Assembly (NCBI RefSeq): GCF_036898095.1
Contig: NC_090729.1
Coordinates: 77,762,643 to 77,826,642 of the forward strand
Length of the DNA stretch: 64,000 bases
Direction: 5' to 3'
From: Palaemon carinicauda
Lineage: Eukaryota > Arthropoda > Malacostraca > Decapoda > Palaemonidae
The notes below the pieces were generated by a model. The model saw only the letters and a list, made by a program, of their open reading frames with translations. It had not been told where the DNA came from and did not search any database. The number at the start of each line of letters is the position of its first letter. The stretch's first letter is position 1. A program made the translations under genes and the position numbers. Shown in pieces: positions 34,070 through 45,811 of this stretch.

Positions 34070-35118
34070 TCAATCGAATAGGATTTTAGTCATATCCAAC
34101 ATCCTCCCCACCATTGGAGTACTTACCAATACATCTATATACACAAAGATTAAATGCATATATAAGGTACAGTACAACACACTCAATCTCACAGGGGACT
34201 TTACAGCATGACCCTTGCGTGTGTAAGACAATATAGGTTCAACAACAGGTTGTCCAGTACTAAATTCATCGTCACAAGAATCAACCGAAACCGGTTTAGA
34301 CAAAGGCTTAGAATCCGCATAAATACCACAATAAGGTACATTACATGCCGACACTAGGTCAGAGGTGCTTGAAATCTCAAGATATGCAATTTTTGCATGT
34401 CTATTGATACCCTTATGTTTTAACATCAACACTTCTTATAAAACCATCTTTACCAGGATACACTTTTATAATAACTTCAATTGACCAAAACAGCCTAAGA
34501 ACATTATCTTCAATGATCAACACCAAAGAGCGTTTCTTTAAATTACATTAAAACACAAAACCTTTAATACTAAAGGACAAATTTCTTTTTACACTCAAAA
34601 TCCATTCCTCCTAAAATGATCTAACTGCCTTTGGGGGGGTGCATTCTTGCATACACAAATCTCTAGAAGATACACAAGAATGTTCATTTGTATCATTAGG
34701 CTGAAAACCAGTAGTAAGACCAATAAGAAAATGTGAAGGAGTCAATGAATTACAAATATAAAATTTTTCACCCACAAAGGTTAAAGGTCTAGAGTTAATA
34801 CAAGCCTCAACTACATGCAGTGTAGTTTCTAATTCACGTCTAGACAGGCATTTGGTACTCAAAGTTTCCTTGAGAGCCGACTTAACTGATCTTATCAGAT
34901 GCTACCACCAATCTCCCCACTAGGAGCATGGGCACAATAAACTTCCACTAAGGAGCTAGTGGGCCATAATGTTGTTGTAATACATGAGAAGCCCTAAAAA
35001 ATGTTTTTGCATTGTTAGAATAAAATGTTTAAGGAATATCAAGCCTTAATGTAAATCTACAGATGATAAGAAGACAATCTGGCAGAGATAGAGAAACACT
35101 AAGCTCTAAATGTACATA
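34070..35118 (-). pseudogene. BEL/Pao integrase and C-terminal tail
   Basis: Reading leftward from 35118: remnant of LELSVSLSLPDCLLIICRF, then DNAKTF (frame-shifted), then CLSRRELETTLHVVEACINS, RPLTFVGEKF and NSLTPSHFLIGLTTGFQPND, the signature C-terminal half of Pao integrases. After a broken stretch comes the tail (IEDN..RLFWS..VIIKVYPGKDGFIRSVDVKT; TRKGHAVKSPVRL at 34220-34190). Integrase would insert the element's cDNA. Many stops and frameshifts make it a relic. Confidence 0.72.
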
Positions 35119-36210
35119 AAAGGGATTTTGACGAAGGAAAAATCTATTTCTGGGGAGAGACCTGTGGCGGCCGGTGAAAAGAGTCCTTCTTATATATCTT
35201 TTCTGATAAAACCTTCCAATTATACCAGAGAAAGATAAAAGCATGGAATGCTGAGGTTACAACCCTCGCGCGAGCACCTTTTGGGTGTCGTGTATAAAGC
35301 AAAGGCGCGTGAAATCCACTATTCACAGGTTGTCTTCCATTTAGTTAATTCCTTCGTCAAAGGGATGGGCCGATACAAAGGCCCTAGCCAACCCCCAGCG
35401 CCACACCACCCACGCCACGATGCAAGCGCCATCTGAACATCATCCTTCTTTTTGGAATCTTAAGTGTTGTATTTTTTTGTGGTGCTCTCGGTCTTTTTTA
35501 TCAATCGTGGATTTATTTTGTCATGTCCGAAGCTCCATCTTCACACATTCCAATGTTAAGTACCATAGTTTGTTTTGACAGTTTTTTTATTGTACTGGGC
35601 TTTTGTTTTATATCCAGTATAGTCTGTTTTATTATTCCTGTCTGGCCTTTCATGGCGGCCATTGTTTGTTCACTTGTTTGGGAATTCATCTTTGTCTGCC
35701 CGTTTAGTACTCTGTCACTTAGGTTCTTGGTTAAGTCCCTGGCCTTATGCCTTTAGAACCGTTATTATTTTTTGTGTATTTATGCTCATGGTACTTTTTG
35801 CTAGCAAGTCCAGCCTACGAACGAGATAGCGATCTAGCTTTGTATTTGTTTAGTACCCGCCCCTCCGAGGCGTTCGTCACTCGACTGTGCTATTTATTTC
35901 AAGTTTTGCAGATGCTATTCTTCGATCGTAGTGTTATATGGATGTACATTTTTATTTTATACGTTTATAATAGTGTTGTGTGATTTTTAGTCCTGTTTTT
36001 GTGTCCAAGAGAGCGAGAGCTTGGGGTCCCCGTTTTCTGTTCGCAGTCACGAGTTACCCCTTTCTCTCGTTTTCTTTCTTAGCTTCGGTGGGGGAGCGGA
36101 TTTCCCGTTTTCCGTTTTGTGCGTTCAACGGGTTCTCCCTCCCTCACCTCTCCCCCTCTGGGTGGATGATAACTTACGAGTTATTTATTTTTCGTGACTT
36201 GTAAAAAGTA
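35119..36210 (+). mobile_element. DIRS 5' fragment (copy F) inserted in Pao integrase
   Basis: Starts AAAGGGATTTTGACGAAGGA, the outer end shared with copies C and D. It continues through a terminal repeat related to that at 52373-52740 (shared GCATGGAATGC, CAACCCTCGCGCGAGCACCT). It reaches a leader ATG at 35523 (MSEAPSSHIP..LST) and intron-like sequence. It stops about 0.7 kb after the leader with no downstream coding part. ACATA occurs at both junctions (35114-35118 and about 36210). Confidence 0.7.
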
Positions 36211-37511
36211 ACATATATAACTATTTGGAGGGCAAGCCAACACAAAAAAAATGGACCAAAACAATCCAAACAACTTACAGTAAAGAGAGGAGCAGATGTA
36301 ACTCATATTTCAGGAAGAGGAGCTACAATTGGCTGACGACAGGCCTTTGAATCTTCTCTACAAAACGCCTTGGCTAACCTCCAAAGTCGAACAATCCAAT
36401 AACTATTTCTCAAAGAAGACTTAAGGGTAGATGCATCAGCATGTTGGAAGCGAAATAAAACCTTCACTGTATGAGCTGGGGAAGAATAATAGAATGCTTG
36501 TTTTCATAGCAGAGAACTGAGTACTCTAAACAACCTTTGATTCTCAAAAGAATACCATTATCCAAAAAGGGGTCAACTTATTTACAGGACTTCCCTTGTT
36601 AAGTTGATTACCTTGAGTTAAGGCTAGGATTTCTGAGGATATGCTTCCCTTTACACATTGAAACAATTTAGTCTTAGCCATAGTTGATTCATCGTAAGTC
36701 AGTGGACCAAAGTACTTGGTAGATTGAAGTTTATAATTCTTAATAAATCTTGAAGTCCAAGCTACAATATTGAGAGCTTTAAGATATTTACTCCATCTGA
36801 AAAATTAAAAAACTTGGGGAAAAGGTTCTACTACTAAACAAGCTACTAGTTTCATTACATTTTCTATCATCATTTGAAGACATTTCCACTTGTTTATGTT
36901 GGAGAGCTAAGAACCTTTTAAGCCAAGCTGGACTGAAATACCGAATACTGTACAGTATCAGAAAGCACAATTTTCAGAGCAGCTACCCCTCTAGAGAGAT
37001 TTGCAGGATTCTCCTTACCTGGGCAATGATACCAACAACTAGGAGAGGTTAACGTCTGAATCTCAGCAACTCTTATTTGCTACGAATATCTTCCATCTAA
37101 TAGGGTCTCCTCTCATCAGAGATAAAGTAACAGTCACATTTTCCAACAGTAATAAGACACATCTTCCATAGATTTCACAAATACCAACAACCATGTACAA
37201 GATAATGCACCAAACAACTCTAAACCAGGCAATTAAACTTTCTTGAAAGGGCTACCTTACCTCTTCTCAAAACAATAGAAACCTGAAAAAGATAATTTCC
37301 CAAAGGAGCTCTTACATACACACAGGCCCCTTTCAGATGCACCCTCAATGGAATAAGTCCTAAAGCCTTTATAGCCTAACATTGTAGACTAGGAAAATAA
37401 CTTGATTGAATCTTCATGGAGTCAAGTAACTTGAAAGCCTTCAATCAATGATGGAATTTAAAATTCACCTCTTCTGGTAATACCTCATCCAGTTAAGCCC
37501 AAGCCTCAATA
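36211..37511 (-). pseudogene. BEL/Pao RNase H/integrase N-terminal region
   Basis: Heavily decayed. Reading leftward: GDPIRWKIFVANK (37110-37070), LLVSLPR (37035), RGSCSEN, FQVF*FFRWSKYLKALNIVAW (36815-36760), KYFGPLTYDESTMAK (36720-36680), and near the left edge HFFCVGLPSK before the DIRS F junction. The order and motifs fit the Pao region between RT and integrase catalytic core. No intact frame remains. Confidence 0.55.
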
Positions 37512-37989
37512 CAGTGGTACCTCTACATACGAATTTAATCCGTTCCAGAACCAACTTCGGATGTAGAAAATGTTCGGATGTCGAAACGAATTTTCCCATA
37601 AGATTACATTGAAATAGGATTAATCCGTGGTTGAGCCCAAAAACCTATGATAACTTCTTAATAAACTACTACACATAATTTCCCATGAGAATAATGCACA
37701 CTAAATTAGATAATAGACATGAAAAAAAGAAGAATTAGTAAAAATGATAAATAAGAAACGGGTTTTTAGCGTCACTTTACCTTAGAAACTCCAGCGCAGG
37801 TGTTGTTGGTCTTGCTACGCAGAGAGGAGACGGACGGGCAGCGAGGAGGTAGAGAAGTTAACTACGATAAACGTACACTACCGTAACTTATTCTAACTTA
37901 CACTAAGTGAATTTTAACATAACTTAGCTTATTTTTTTTTTTTTTTTATATTTTATATTTTCTTTTACATTTTCTTTTTTTCTTTTTGA

Positions 37990-39854
37990 TGATTAATTTT
38001 AATCACTTTCACTCTCTACGCTTAAAATTGATTGAATTTCTTTCGCTTCACTCTTTGCTGTTTTCTTTGTTTCACTTTCTTCCGCTTCACTCTTTGCCGT
38101 TTTCTTTGAATCACTTACATCCTCTTCATCACGAGTTCGCTTCGTAGTTTTTTAAAGAAATTATCGATAGATAGTTGCTTGGTATGGCTTTTCAGAATGT
38201 TTCGAAAGTGAGTTAGGCAAACATCATCAAACTGCGAAACTACACAACAAACCTGCAATTTTTTTGGGTGGTATTTGTCGATGAAGTCGACCACGCCTTG
38301 ATATTTTCCTAACGCCTCTTTTATATGCGCCGAACCTAACACATGTTCTACCTCCTCGCTCCCTTCCTTGTCATCACTCGTGCTCAGACATAGCATGGAG
38401 TTCCTTGAGCTCCTCTGTGGTAAGTTCGTCGAGATGTTCGGCGACGAGTTCCGTAACGTCATCTGCGTCGACCTCCAGACCCATGGACTTGCCAAGGGAG
38501 ACGATTTCCTCTACGTCTTCTGCTGCACCCACCACGGGATCAGGTTCGTGGTTAAAACCTTCGAAATCTCGGGGAGAAACTTCATCAGGCCACAGCTTCT
38601 TCCAGGCAGAATTGAGGGTCCGTCGAGTTAATCCCTCCCAAGCCTGATCTATGATCTTCAAGCAGTGCACGATGTTGAAATGGCTCCTCCAAAATTCACG
38701 CAAAGTTAAGTTGGTGCTTTGCGTGACATTAAAGCACTGCTTAAATAAGTGCTTGGTGTACAGCTTCTTAAAATTAGAGATGACTTGCTGGTCCATGGGC
38801 TGGAGGATAGAGGTGGTATTCGATGGAAGATACAGCACCTTTATGAACTTAAATTCATCGAAGATATCATCTTCAAGTCCGGGGGGGTGAGCGGGTGCAT
38901 TGTCAAGGTATAGCAGGCACTTTAAAGGCAATTTCTGTTCATGAAGATACTTCTTCACGGAAGGCCGAAAACTTGGTTAACCCATTGCACAAAGAACTGC
39001 CTTGTGACCCAGGCCTTCGAGTTGGATCGCCAGAAAACATGAAGCTGGTCCTTATCGATGTTGTGTGCCTTAAAGGCCCTAGGGTTCTCCGAATGGTAAA
39101 CCAGTAAGGGCTTGACTTCAAAGTCCCCGCTAGCGTTGGCACATAGGGCAAGAGTCAACCGATCCTTCATTGGCTTATGCCCAGGCAATTTCTTCTCTTC
39201 GGCGGTGATGTAGGTTCGACTGGGCATCTTCTTCCAAGACAGCCCGGTTTCATCACAATTAAACACTTGCTGCTCTACGTAGCCTTCTTCCAGCACGATC
39301 CTTTCGAAGTTCTTGACAAAGTCAGCTGCAGCCTTTGTGTCCGCACTAGCAGCCTCTCCGTGGCGAACAACTGAATGAATCCCGGACCGTTTCTTAAATT
39401 TCTCAAACCAGCCACGAGATGCCTTGAAATCGTCTGAGGAAGGTTTGGTTGAACTCTCCCCAGCATCACCCCCAGAACTCTCCTCCTTCAAGTCCGTAAA
39501 GATGGCGTGCGCCTTCTCGCTGATGACGGTTTCGGTGATGGTGTCGCCAACGATCTCTCTGTCCTTGATCCACACTAGCAGAAGTCGTTCCATCTCTTCT
39601 ATGATAGGGCTACGGCGTTTTGAAATAATGGTGATCCCCTTAGAAGGTTTCACTGCTTTAATAGCTTCCTTCTGTTTAAGGGTTGTTGAGATCGTCGACA
39701 TATTACGGCCATACTGTATAGCAAGTTCACTCACGCGGACGCCACGCTTATGTTTTTCAATAATTTCCTGCTTTACGTCTAAAGAAAGCATTTCCTGCTT
39801 CCTTTTCTCACCACTACCACTACCACTTGCAAAACTAAGCCTTTTAGGACCCAT
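37990..39854 (-). pseudogene. Tigger transposase (DDE), three frameshifts
   Basis: Starts MGPKRLSFASGSGSGEKRK. Psq-type HTH: LDVKQEIIEKHKRGVRVSEL then AIQYGRNMSTISTTLK. CENPB-type second HTH: IIEEMERLLLVWIKDREI through SRGWFEKFKKRSGIHSVVRH. The DDE catalytic core follows: NCDETGLSWKKMP (first Asp), LLYLDNAPAH (second) and NTTSILQPMDQQVI (third). The first two-thirds (39854-38955) is one frame; the second Asp onward (38958-38374) is another; the C-terminal part (SAHIKEALGKYQGVVDFIDK, CLTHFRNILKSH) is in a third, and the acidic/Lys tail shifts again near 38140. The order and spacing match TIGD-like proteins. A cut-and-paste enzyme, but this copy cannot make it. Confidence 0.9.
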
Positions 39855-40079
39855 ACTTTACGTGAATTACCGTAAAAGGATGCACATAAAAAATCACGAT
39901 TAAAACACAGTTAATAGCAGAACGCACAGGGCACAACCGCAAGAAGCCGACAAGAACAGAGGACTGACCCAAGCCGTGCTAATTGAGGGTCCCTCTGAGG
40001 TCGAAGTGCTGCCTTCTTATCGGCGGAAATAAAAAACACTTCAGGCGCTATGAGCACCGACTACGCGTATGAGTATTGT

Positions 40080-40282
40080 TTACTTCGGGTGTCGAAAAAA
40101 AAAAATTCGGGTGTTGAGTAGGAACGTGTTCGAATTGTACTTCTCGTGTCGAAAAATTTGGATACAACCGGTACGACGAAAATTGCTTACTTTGTGTGTC
40201 GAAATAAAATTCGGGTGTAGAGTCAAAATTTGCTCGAATTTTATTTCGGATGTTGGAAAATTCGGATGTAGAGGTTCCACTG
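40080..40282 (-). repeat. Tigger subterminal repeats
   Basis: Several copies of a TTCGGRTGTMGAAAA-like motif occur in the ~200 bases inside the right terminal repeat, and at least two inside the left one (37556-37590). Clustered subterminal motifs are candidate transposase-binding sites. Confidence 0.6.
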
Positions 40283-41085
40283 TATATCCTGAAAAAGAAT
40301 TTTAGTAAGCAAGATAAATGGGCTAATCAAACCAAAAGCATCAAAGCATCTAGCTATGTCTCTTGGGACATTCCTCTTAGTAGATATCACTTCAAAAAGA
40401 GATTAAAAAATAAGCTCATATAATGTAAAAAAAAATCTTCTCCAGAAAGCCATTTCATACCAAGAATTTTTACTGATTCATCTTCACCAGATAATTAAAA
40501 AAAAAAAAAAAACTCAAGGAATCTCTTCTTTCAACCTTTACTATTGGAATTCCCTTTAGACAATGACATACCAGCTTCAGCCATAATTTTGCTTGGCTCA
40601 CTGAACTTCAACATATGCATTAGCATCACTGTCAGCACCGGACAACCAATCATTTATATACCAGTTATATAATTAATTAACAACTTCAGAATGCGGATAA
40701 TTTTTCAAATGATGCTTAATGGTAGTATTAATAAAAATGGGCTACTCATATTACCAAAGGGGACACAAACAAATCTCATAATACATACAGTACCATCACA
40801 ATTCCATAAAAATCTATGCATATTTTGGTTCTCTCTCTGAAACCTAATCTCAAGGAAAGCCTTAGTAACGTCTGCTGTTAAGGTTACCTTCCATCTTCTA
40901 AATCTTAACAATACTCCAACAATATTGGGATTCAGAGAAGAACCACATTCAAGAGTCATTTACGGAAATATCAAAGCCAATGGTTGAGGCATTAACCACA
41001 GGCCTAACCTTAATAGAATTGCTATTCTCACGAACAACAGGATGGTGAGGTATATGCTTTCTATTGAAGGCATCCTCTTCCACCA
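40283..41085 (-). pseudogene. BEL/Pao reverse transcriptase fragment
   Basis: Reading leftward: KHIPHHPVVREN (41060-41025), VRPVVNAST, then LNPNIVGVLLRFRRWKVTLT, ADVTKAFLEI (RT catalytic Asp), NMHRFLWNCDGTVCIMRFVC and VPFGNMSSPFLL (40959-40720). Nearer the Tigger junction come KRNVPRDIARCFDAFGLISP and FILLTKILFQD. This is diagnostic of Pao-type RT. The YxDD block is not preserved, and stops occur throughout. Confidence 0.75.
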
Positions 41086-41299
41086 AAACACTTCTCCCCA
41101 TATCATCCTTCACTTCATCTCGTTACCTTGATTCTCTACCTCGCTTTTGATCTTCTCCCCTTAACAGATTCCTCCCAACCCCTCCCCACCATCAATAATC
41201 AACCAATGCCGATGTCATCTCGGTTATGATTCTCTTATCATTTCTGTAATCCTTACTACGCCTGTCATTCTTCTTATTTCATCTCATCATTTTCCATTC

Positions 41300-42760
41300 T
41301 TTCAAGCAGTGATATTTCCATAATCTACCTTAGCATTCACATCTCTGTTCTCTTTAGCTTTGCTTCCTCTTTTTGCCTCAGAGTCAAAGTTTCCAATCCA
41401 TACATTAACACTGGTCTTGTTACTGTGCTACAGATCTTGACTTCCAGCTTGATTGGCATTTTCTTACCATATACCAATCCTACTACCTCCCTCCACTTTC
41501 CCCATGCTGCTTTTATCCTATTCTCAACTTCAGCCTCACATACCCCCTCCTGACTTACAGTAGATCCCAAGTATCTAAATTGTTCTACCTGTTTTATAAG
41601 TCTCTACTTTCAGGTATGGGTATACTGTCCCTACTTTCCTAAACTCCTTATAGCTTCAGTCTTTTCCAAATTTACCCTCAAGCCACCCCTTTCTAAAGTC
41701 TCTTTTCACTCTACAACCCTTCCCTGTAATTCTTCATTTTCAGCAGTAATCACCAAATCATCTGTATATAGCAAGTCGCACAACTCTATATTTCTGGTCT
41801 CCTCGCTTAACACATCCAATACAGCACAAATAAAAATGGGCTTAATGCTAGCCCCTGGAGTAATCCAACACTTACCTCATTGAATTCTGTATCTCCAACA
41901 GCTGTTATTACTTTTGACCTTGTTCTTGTGTACATCTCTACCATTCTAATCAACTTCTCTGGGACTTTCCTCTTCCTCAAGGACCAAAACATAACTTCTC
42001 TTGGTATTCTATCATAAGCTTTCTCCAAATCTGCTAAAGAACAGAAGAGCTTCTGGTTTCCCTCTAGTCTTTTCCTGTAAGGGCCTTACTATAAAAATGG
42101 CATCCACAGTCCCACCCCCCATGAATCCATACTGCCGTTTCCCAATCTTTACAATGTCTCTCAATCTCACATCTAGTACCCTCTCATTAAATTTTAAACC
42201 ATGCTCTGTTAGTTTAATTCCCCTGTAGATACCAAATTCCATGATGTCACCTATCTCCTTAAATATAGATACAATTAGCCTCTCCTGCCAGTCTTTAGGC
42301 ATTATTTCCTCTTCCCATATTACTCTAAATAAATCCAACAACCATTCTTCCCCCTCTGTAACTAGTATCTTGGCCCTTTTGACTTGAAACTCGAATGGAC
42401 CTTGTCCTTTACCATTCTTTATTTTACTCAATGCCTGCTTAACCTCTGTATTCTGTATAGTATTTACATTACTGGCCCCTCCACCTTTGTGCTTCCCCCC
42501 GCTCCTCTCTCTTATTTTCACTATTCAATAGTTTCTCAAAATATTCTCTCCATCTTCTCTTAATGCAATTATCCCTATGCAATATATTTCCATCTCTATT
42601 CCTGATGACTACCAATTGCCCCAAATCCTGTCTTTGCCTTTTCCTTACATTTGAAATCTTAGATATATCTCTTTCTCCTTCCTTTGTTCTAGGTCTTTCA
42701 TTTAACTGCTCTACCACTCTTCCAATAGCTATACCTACTTTACTCCAAGAATCTTTTTCC
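41300..42760 (-). pseudogene. RTE reverse transcriptase and C-terminal region
   Basis: RT blocks reading leftward: TEVKQALSKIKNGKGQGPFE, MPKDWQERLIVSIFKEIGDI, NERVLDVRLRDIVKIGKRQY and GFMGGGTVDAIFIVRPLQEK (42521-42012). Then EKAYDRIPREVMFWSLRKRK, VPEKLIRMVEMYT, EVSVGLLQGLALSPFLF (42028-41810), and, after the YADD region (degenerate), MGSTVSQEGVCEAEVENRIK, AAWGKWREVVG and TRPVLMYGLETLTLRQKEEA (41570-41340). These are typical RTE motifs. At least four frame changes. Confidence 0.8.
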
Positions 42761-43173
42761 TCTTCTCTGTACTGTTGCTCTGCTCCCTGTGCCTATCTTA
42801 CTTTTCAGTCCTTAAATAGCTTTGATTTTCTTTTAACTGATTCTTGCAACTATCTGTCCCACCACCACATTTCTCCTTTTGACACACAACATCCACTGGT
42901 TCTTCCCACTAATTCCTGTTTCCCTACATACATTTCATTTATACCAACCCAGATATTTTCCACTCCCTTGCCTGCTCAATCTCTAAGTTCAACCTTTCCA
43001 GTTATCTCTCTCACAGTCCTCCTGAATTGCTCACACTTTTCTCCTTCAGTCTCAAACTTTAATTCTAGATTTCCTCTTTCTCTTCTTGGGTTTTCTACTT
43101 CTCATTTTAAAATTCATCACTACCAGTCTTTGTTGTTTAACACATGCTTTCCCCAAAATCACTTTACATTTCA

Positions 43174-43487
43174 TTATATTTTTTTGTCTGCTTCTCTAAC
43201 CAATATATAATCAATTTGGCTTTCCACTCCTCCACTTTCACAGGTTATCAGATGCTTATCCAGCTTCTGAAACCAGGTGTTCATATATGCCAATTCAAAA
43301 CTCTCAGCCATCTCTAATATATACTCCCCATCCTCACTACTAATTCCAAACCCATGGCCTCCATGTGCTCTCTCATATCCATGCCTTCTCTTCCCCATTC
43401 TACCATTCAAGTCTGTTCCTACGATTAGCTTCTTCTCCTCTTTCAATGCTCTAAAAGATACCTCAAACTCATGTCTAAATAAATTCT
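43174..43487 (-). pseudogene. RTE endonuclease, C-terminal half
   Basis: Reading leftward from the DIRS D junction: NLFRHEFEVSFRALKEEKKL, IVGTDLNGRMGKRRHGYERA, HGGHGFG, EYILEMAESFELAYMNTWFQ, KHLITCESGGVESQIDYILV. The D-x-N of the APE active site survives as TDLNG, and SQIDYILVR is an RTE hallmark. Confidence 0.82.
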
Positions 43488-43795
43488 TTCTGGGCTCTAC
43501 CTATGCCACTCCGTGAAATGCTCCTTTTGCATCATTTTTAAGGTATATAACTGCTATGAATTTACCAGAGAAAAAAGTTGCATAGGAATTCCAGGTTGAA
43601 CCCAGCTCGCTCACCTATCTAAGGTGTCGGTATAATACTGGGGCGTGATAAATCACAACCAGAGGTCTCGCACCATTTAGATATCTCCTCTTCAATATCC
43701 CTGTTACAGCGAGGTGCCGTTCAACACCCACCACCGAATGCTACTACCACCAACTCAACCCACGCCAGTGACGTCCCTCCTTTTCATAGCACCAT
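43488..43795 (+). repeat. Left inverted terminal repeat, copy D
   Basis: Inverted match to 53285-53610. The outer end TTTCTGGGCTCTACC is left-specific and reappears, complemented, in the ICR. Confidence 0.87.
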
Positions 43796-43858
43796 AGCTT
43801 TCGCTGTTGTGTTTTTGTTGCTGTGTTTTCGGTGGTTTTTACTCCGCTTTTGTGCAAG

Positions 43859-43892
43859 ATGTCGGATTCCCATGTCTCCCCATCTTTTGGAG
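43859..43892 (+). pseudogene. gag leader exon (copy D), internally deleted
   Basis: ATG followed by SDSHVSPS, then ...GG, directly before GTAGCA, a usable splice donor. Compared with copy C, 32 bases are missing between CCATCT and TTTTGGAG, which shifts the frame. In C the same segment is 66 bases, i.e. phase 0, compatible with the phase of the next exon. Confidence 0.45.
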
Positions 43893-45462
43893 GTAGCATT
43901 GCCCTTATTTTTACTTTAATTTAAGTTTTTGTTTTTTCTTCATTCGTTGGCCCCGCTTCGCAGCAGGCATGCTGGCTTGCTACCTCCTTCGCTCGTTCTT
44001 AACGTCTTACAATTAGTCTTCTATACTGATTGTTTTTCGTTTCGAACCTTTTACACTGGAGTTTCTCACAGATTACACCTTGTTATTATGATATTATACT
44101 ACGTATCATAGATTTTGAACTTTAGGTTGGCTTGCTTGCTTGCCTTCGGGCGCGTTCCTAGATGGTTTTTGCTACCGCGTTATGGTGTTTTTTTATCCAG
44201 TGTTTATTACTTTTACCACCTAGTTATGTTTATCGCTTTAGTTCAAGTGGGACTCTCGCTGGGCAGTTTTTATTTTAGTTTTGTTATCCTACCGATCGGC
44301 ATCTACCCGATGTAGAAGTTATGTTGGCCCCCCTGTCCAGCACGGTTCTTACCCGCGCTGGAGGGCTCGGCTGGTTATTCTCTCCCTGCGTCCCTCTCTT
44401 ACTATTTTATTTTAGCTTACTCATGCCTTATAACCTAGTTTAATGTGTCACATTATTTTATATTATTTTACATTTTATTATCCGTTTATGATCATTCCGT
44501 TTTGTTATTTTTGTGGTTCCATCGGTCAGGTTGGTACTCCTGTCCTCACTCAGTCCCACGTGATCGCCTCGAGCTCCCCTATTGGCTAGTTCTCGCTGCA
44601 TCCTCCCTCTCCCCCTATCGGTGTATGGCCCCCCATACCCTCATCCCCACTCCAGGGATACCTCACGTCTCTCAGAGACTTTGGAGTCAGCTGTTTTGCC
44701 TTACGGGTCGAGCCCTCTCGTTCCCCAGTCTTCCCCCCATCCCATCCTTCTCCCGGGATACCTACTGACTCCTTTCCCTAGTCGGAGCCGAGAACAACTA
44801 GCGAGGTTTTAGTCTAGTACGCTCACTTACATGCCATGTCGTAGCCATTTTACCTCCGCCGCTCTAATTGGCCATCGGTCGGCTGGGGAGATCTCGGCTG
44901 TGTATTGGGTTATACAGCGTGATTCCCTCCGTTACGTTCCGCACCCCACGGAACCCCTACGATAGTAGTCCCTTTTCTTTAGCGGGGAATCTCGTTGAGA
45001 GTTTTTAATTATTGAGTTTTATTGAGTTTTGTTATTGCTTATTGTCTCTGTTCGTTAAGGTCCTTGTGGCTGGCTTCTCCCTCCCTCCCTTTTTGACTCG
45101 CCTACCCTGGTAGGCTGGTGGTGCCCCCGGGTCCACCTCAGTTGTCTCCCCGGAGCCAACGGTATAAAATGTCAATATTATAATAACTTATTCTATACTT
45201 CCCCGGTTCCGACGGGATAGTATATCTCCCCACATTCTTGACGATGCTTTTATTGAATGATCATAACTAAATGCGGATTTGTTTTACTTTTCATTATTAC
45301 CTATGCTAAGTTTTTTCCACCCCGATTATTATAACAGTTCGGAATGTTATTCTTAGTTTCTATCCCGGTTTTATACCTGTTTAATTTTAGTACCTGGAGC
45401 ACCCGGGTTCCCCTTGGGATACTAACCTACTATGGGATACTTATGTATCTTTATTATTACAG
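43893..45462 (+). other. Putative gag intron 1 (copy D)
   Basis: 1570 bases with no coding potential, between donor GTAGCA and acceptor TATTATTACAG. It is alignable in places with the corresponding region of copy C (e.g. CTCGTTCTTAACG, CTATACTGATTGTTTTTCG). Confidence 0.45.
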
Positions 45463-45633
45463 GTGGTCCGCTGTCGGATGACAGCCTGTGCGGCCATACT
45501 CCAGTAAGCGTGCGGCCACGATGTTTGCAGGTCGCATACCCACTGTGCTGTCCAGGTGGACGACCTGATCGTCTGGCATCCTGACAACTGCGTAGTCTGC
45601 TACGGGCTGGTCTCCATGCTCACCTCGGACTCG
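45463..45633 (+). pseudogene. gag Cys-rich exon (copy D)
   Basis: 171 bases (57 codons, phase 0-0) between an acceptor (TTATTATTACAG) and a donor (TCG/GTAGGT). The translation holds RCRMTAC, CGHDVCRSHTHC and WHPDNCVVCYGL, which mirrors the C-x4-C and DPHTVCxxC head of gag in copies A and B. One in-frame TAA at 45505-45507 interrupts it. Confidence 0.5.
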
Positions 45634-45811
45634 GTAGGTGTCCCTGTCGTTACTATCTAGATTTGATTTACTTCTGATATAATCCCTGGAATTTCCTGTT
45701 ATTTCCATTGTAATCTCTGATCGAATTAACCTTTTTATCATGGCCTACATGTTTTTTACACTTCCTTCGTCGAAGTCACTTTGCCATTAGTAACGGTCTA
45801 TTTTCTTTCAG
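45634..45811 (+). other. Putative gag intron 2 (copy D)
   Basis: 178 bases, GTAGGT ... TTTTCTTTCAG, with no coding match to other gag copies. Confidence 0.45.

Larger units (their letters stand above)
37512..40282 (-). mobile_element. Tigger/pogo DNA transposon
   Basis: A 2771-base element bounded by terminal inverted repeats CAGTGGTACCTCTACATACG (37512) and, at the other end, the complement of CAGTGGAACCTCTACATCCG (ending 40282). It is flanked on both sides by TA (37510-37511 and 40283-40284), the expected Tc1/pogo target duplication. It contains a broken pogo-type transposase on the minus strand. It sits inside the BEL/Pao relic and is therefore younger. Confidence 0.93.
34060..41085 (-). 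mobile_element. Decayed BEL/Pao retrotransposon, broken by two insertions
   Basis: Minus-strand pol remnants occur in the expected order: RT at 41085-40700, Pao-specific region at about 40400-40283 and 37511-36600, RNase H/integrase onward to 34060. Coding is riddled with stops. The element is interrupted by Tigger (37512-40282) and by a DIRS fragment (35119-36210). Removing each insertion rejoins the Pao reading direction. LTRs were not located. Confidence 0.75.

Noticed and set aside
42563..43210. 215-codon plus-strand ORF, Ser/Phe-rich
   Set aside because: It is antisense to the RTE LINE and has no recognisable domain.
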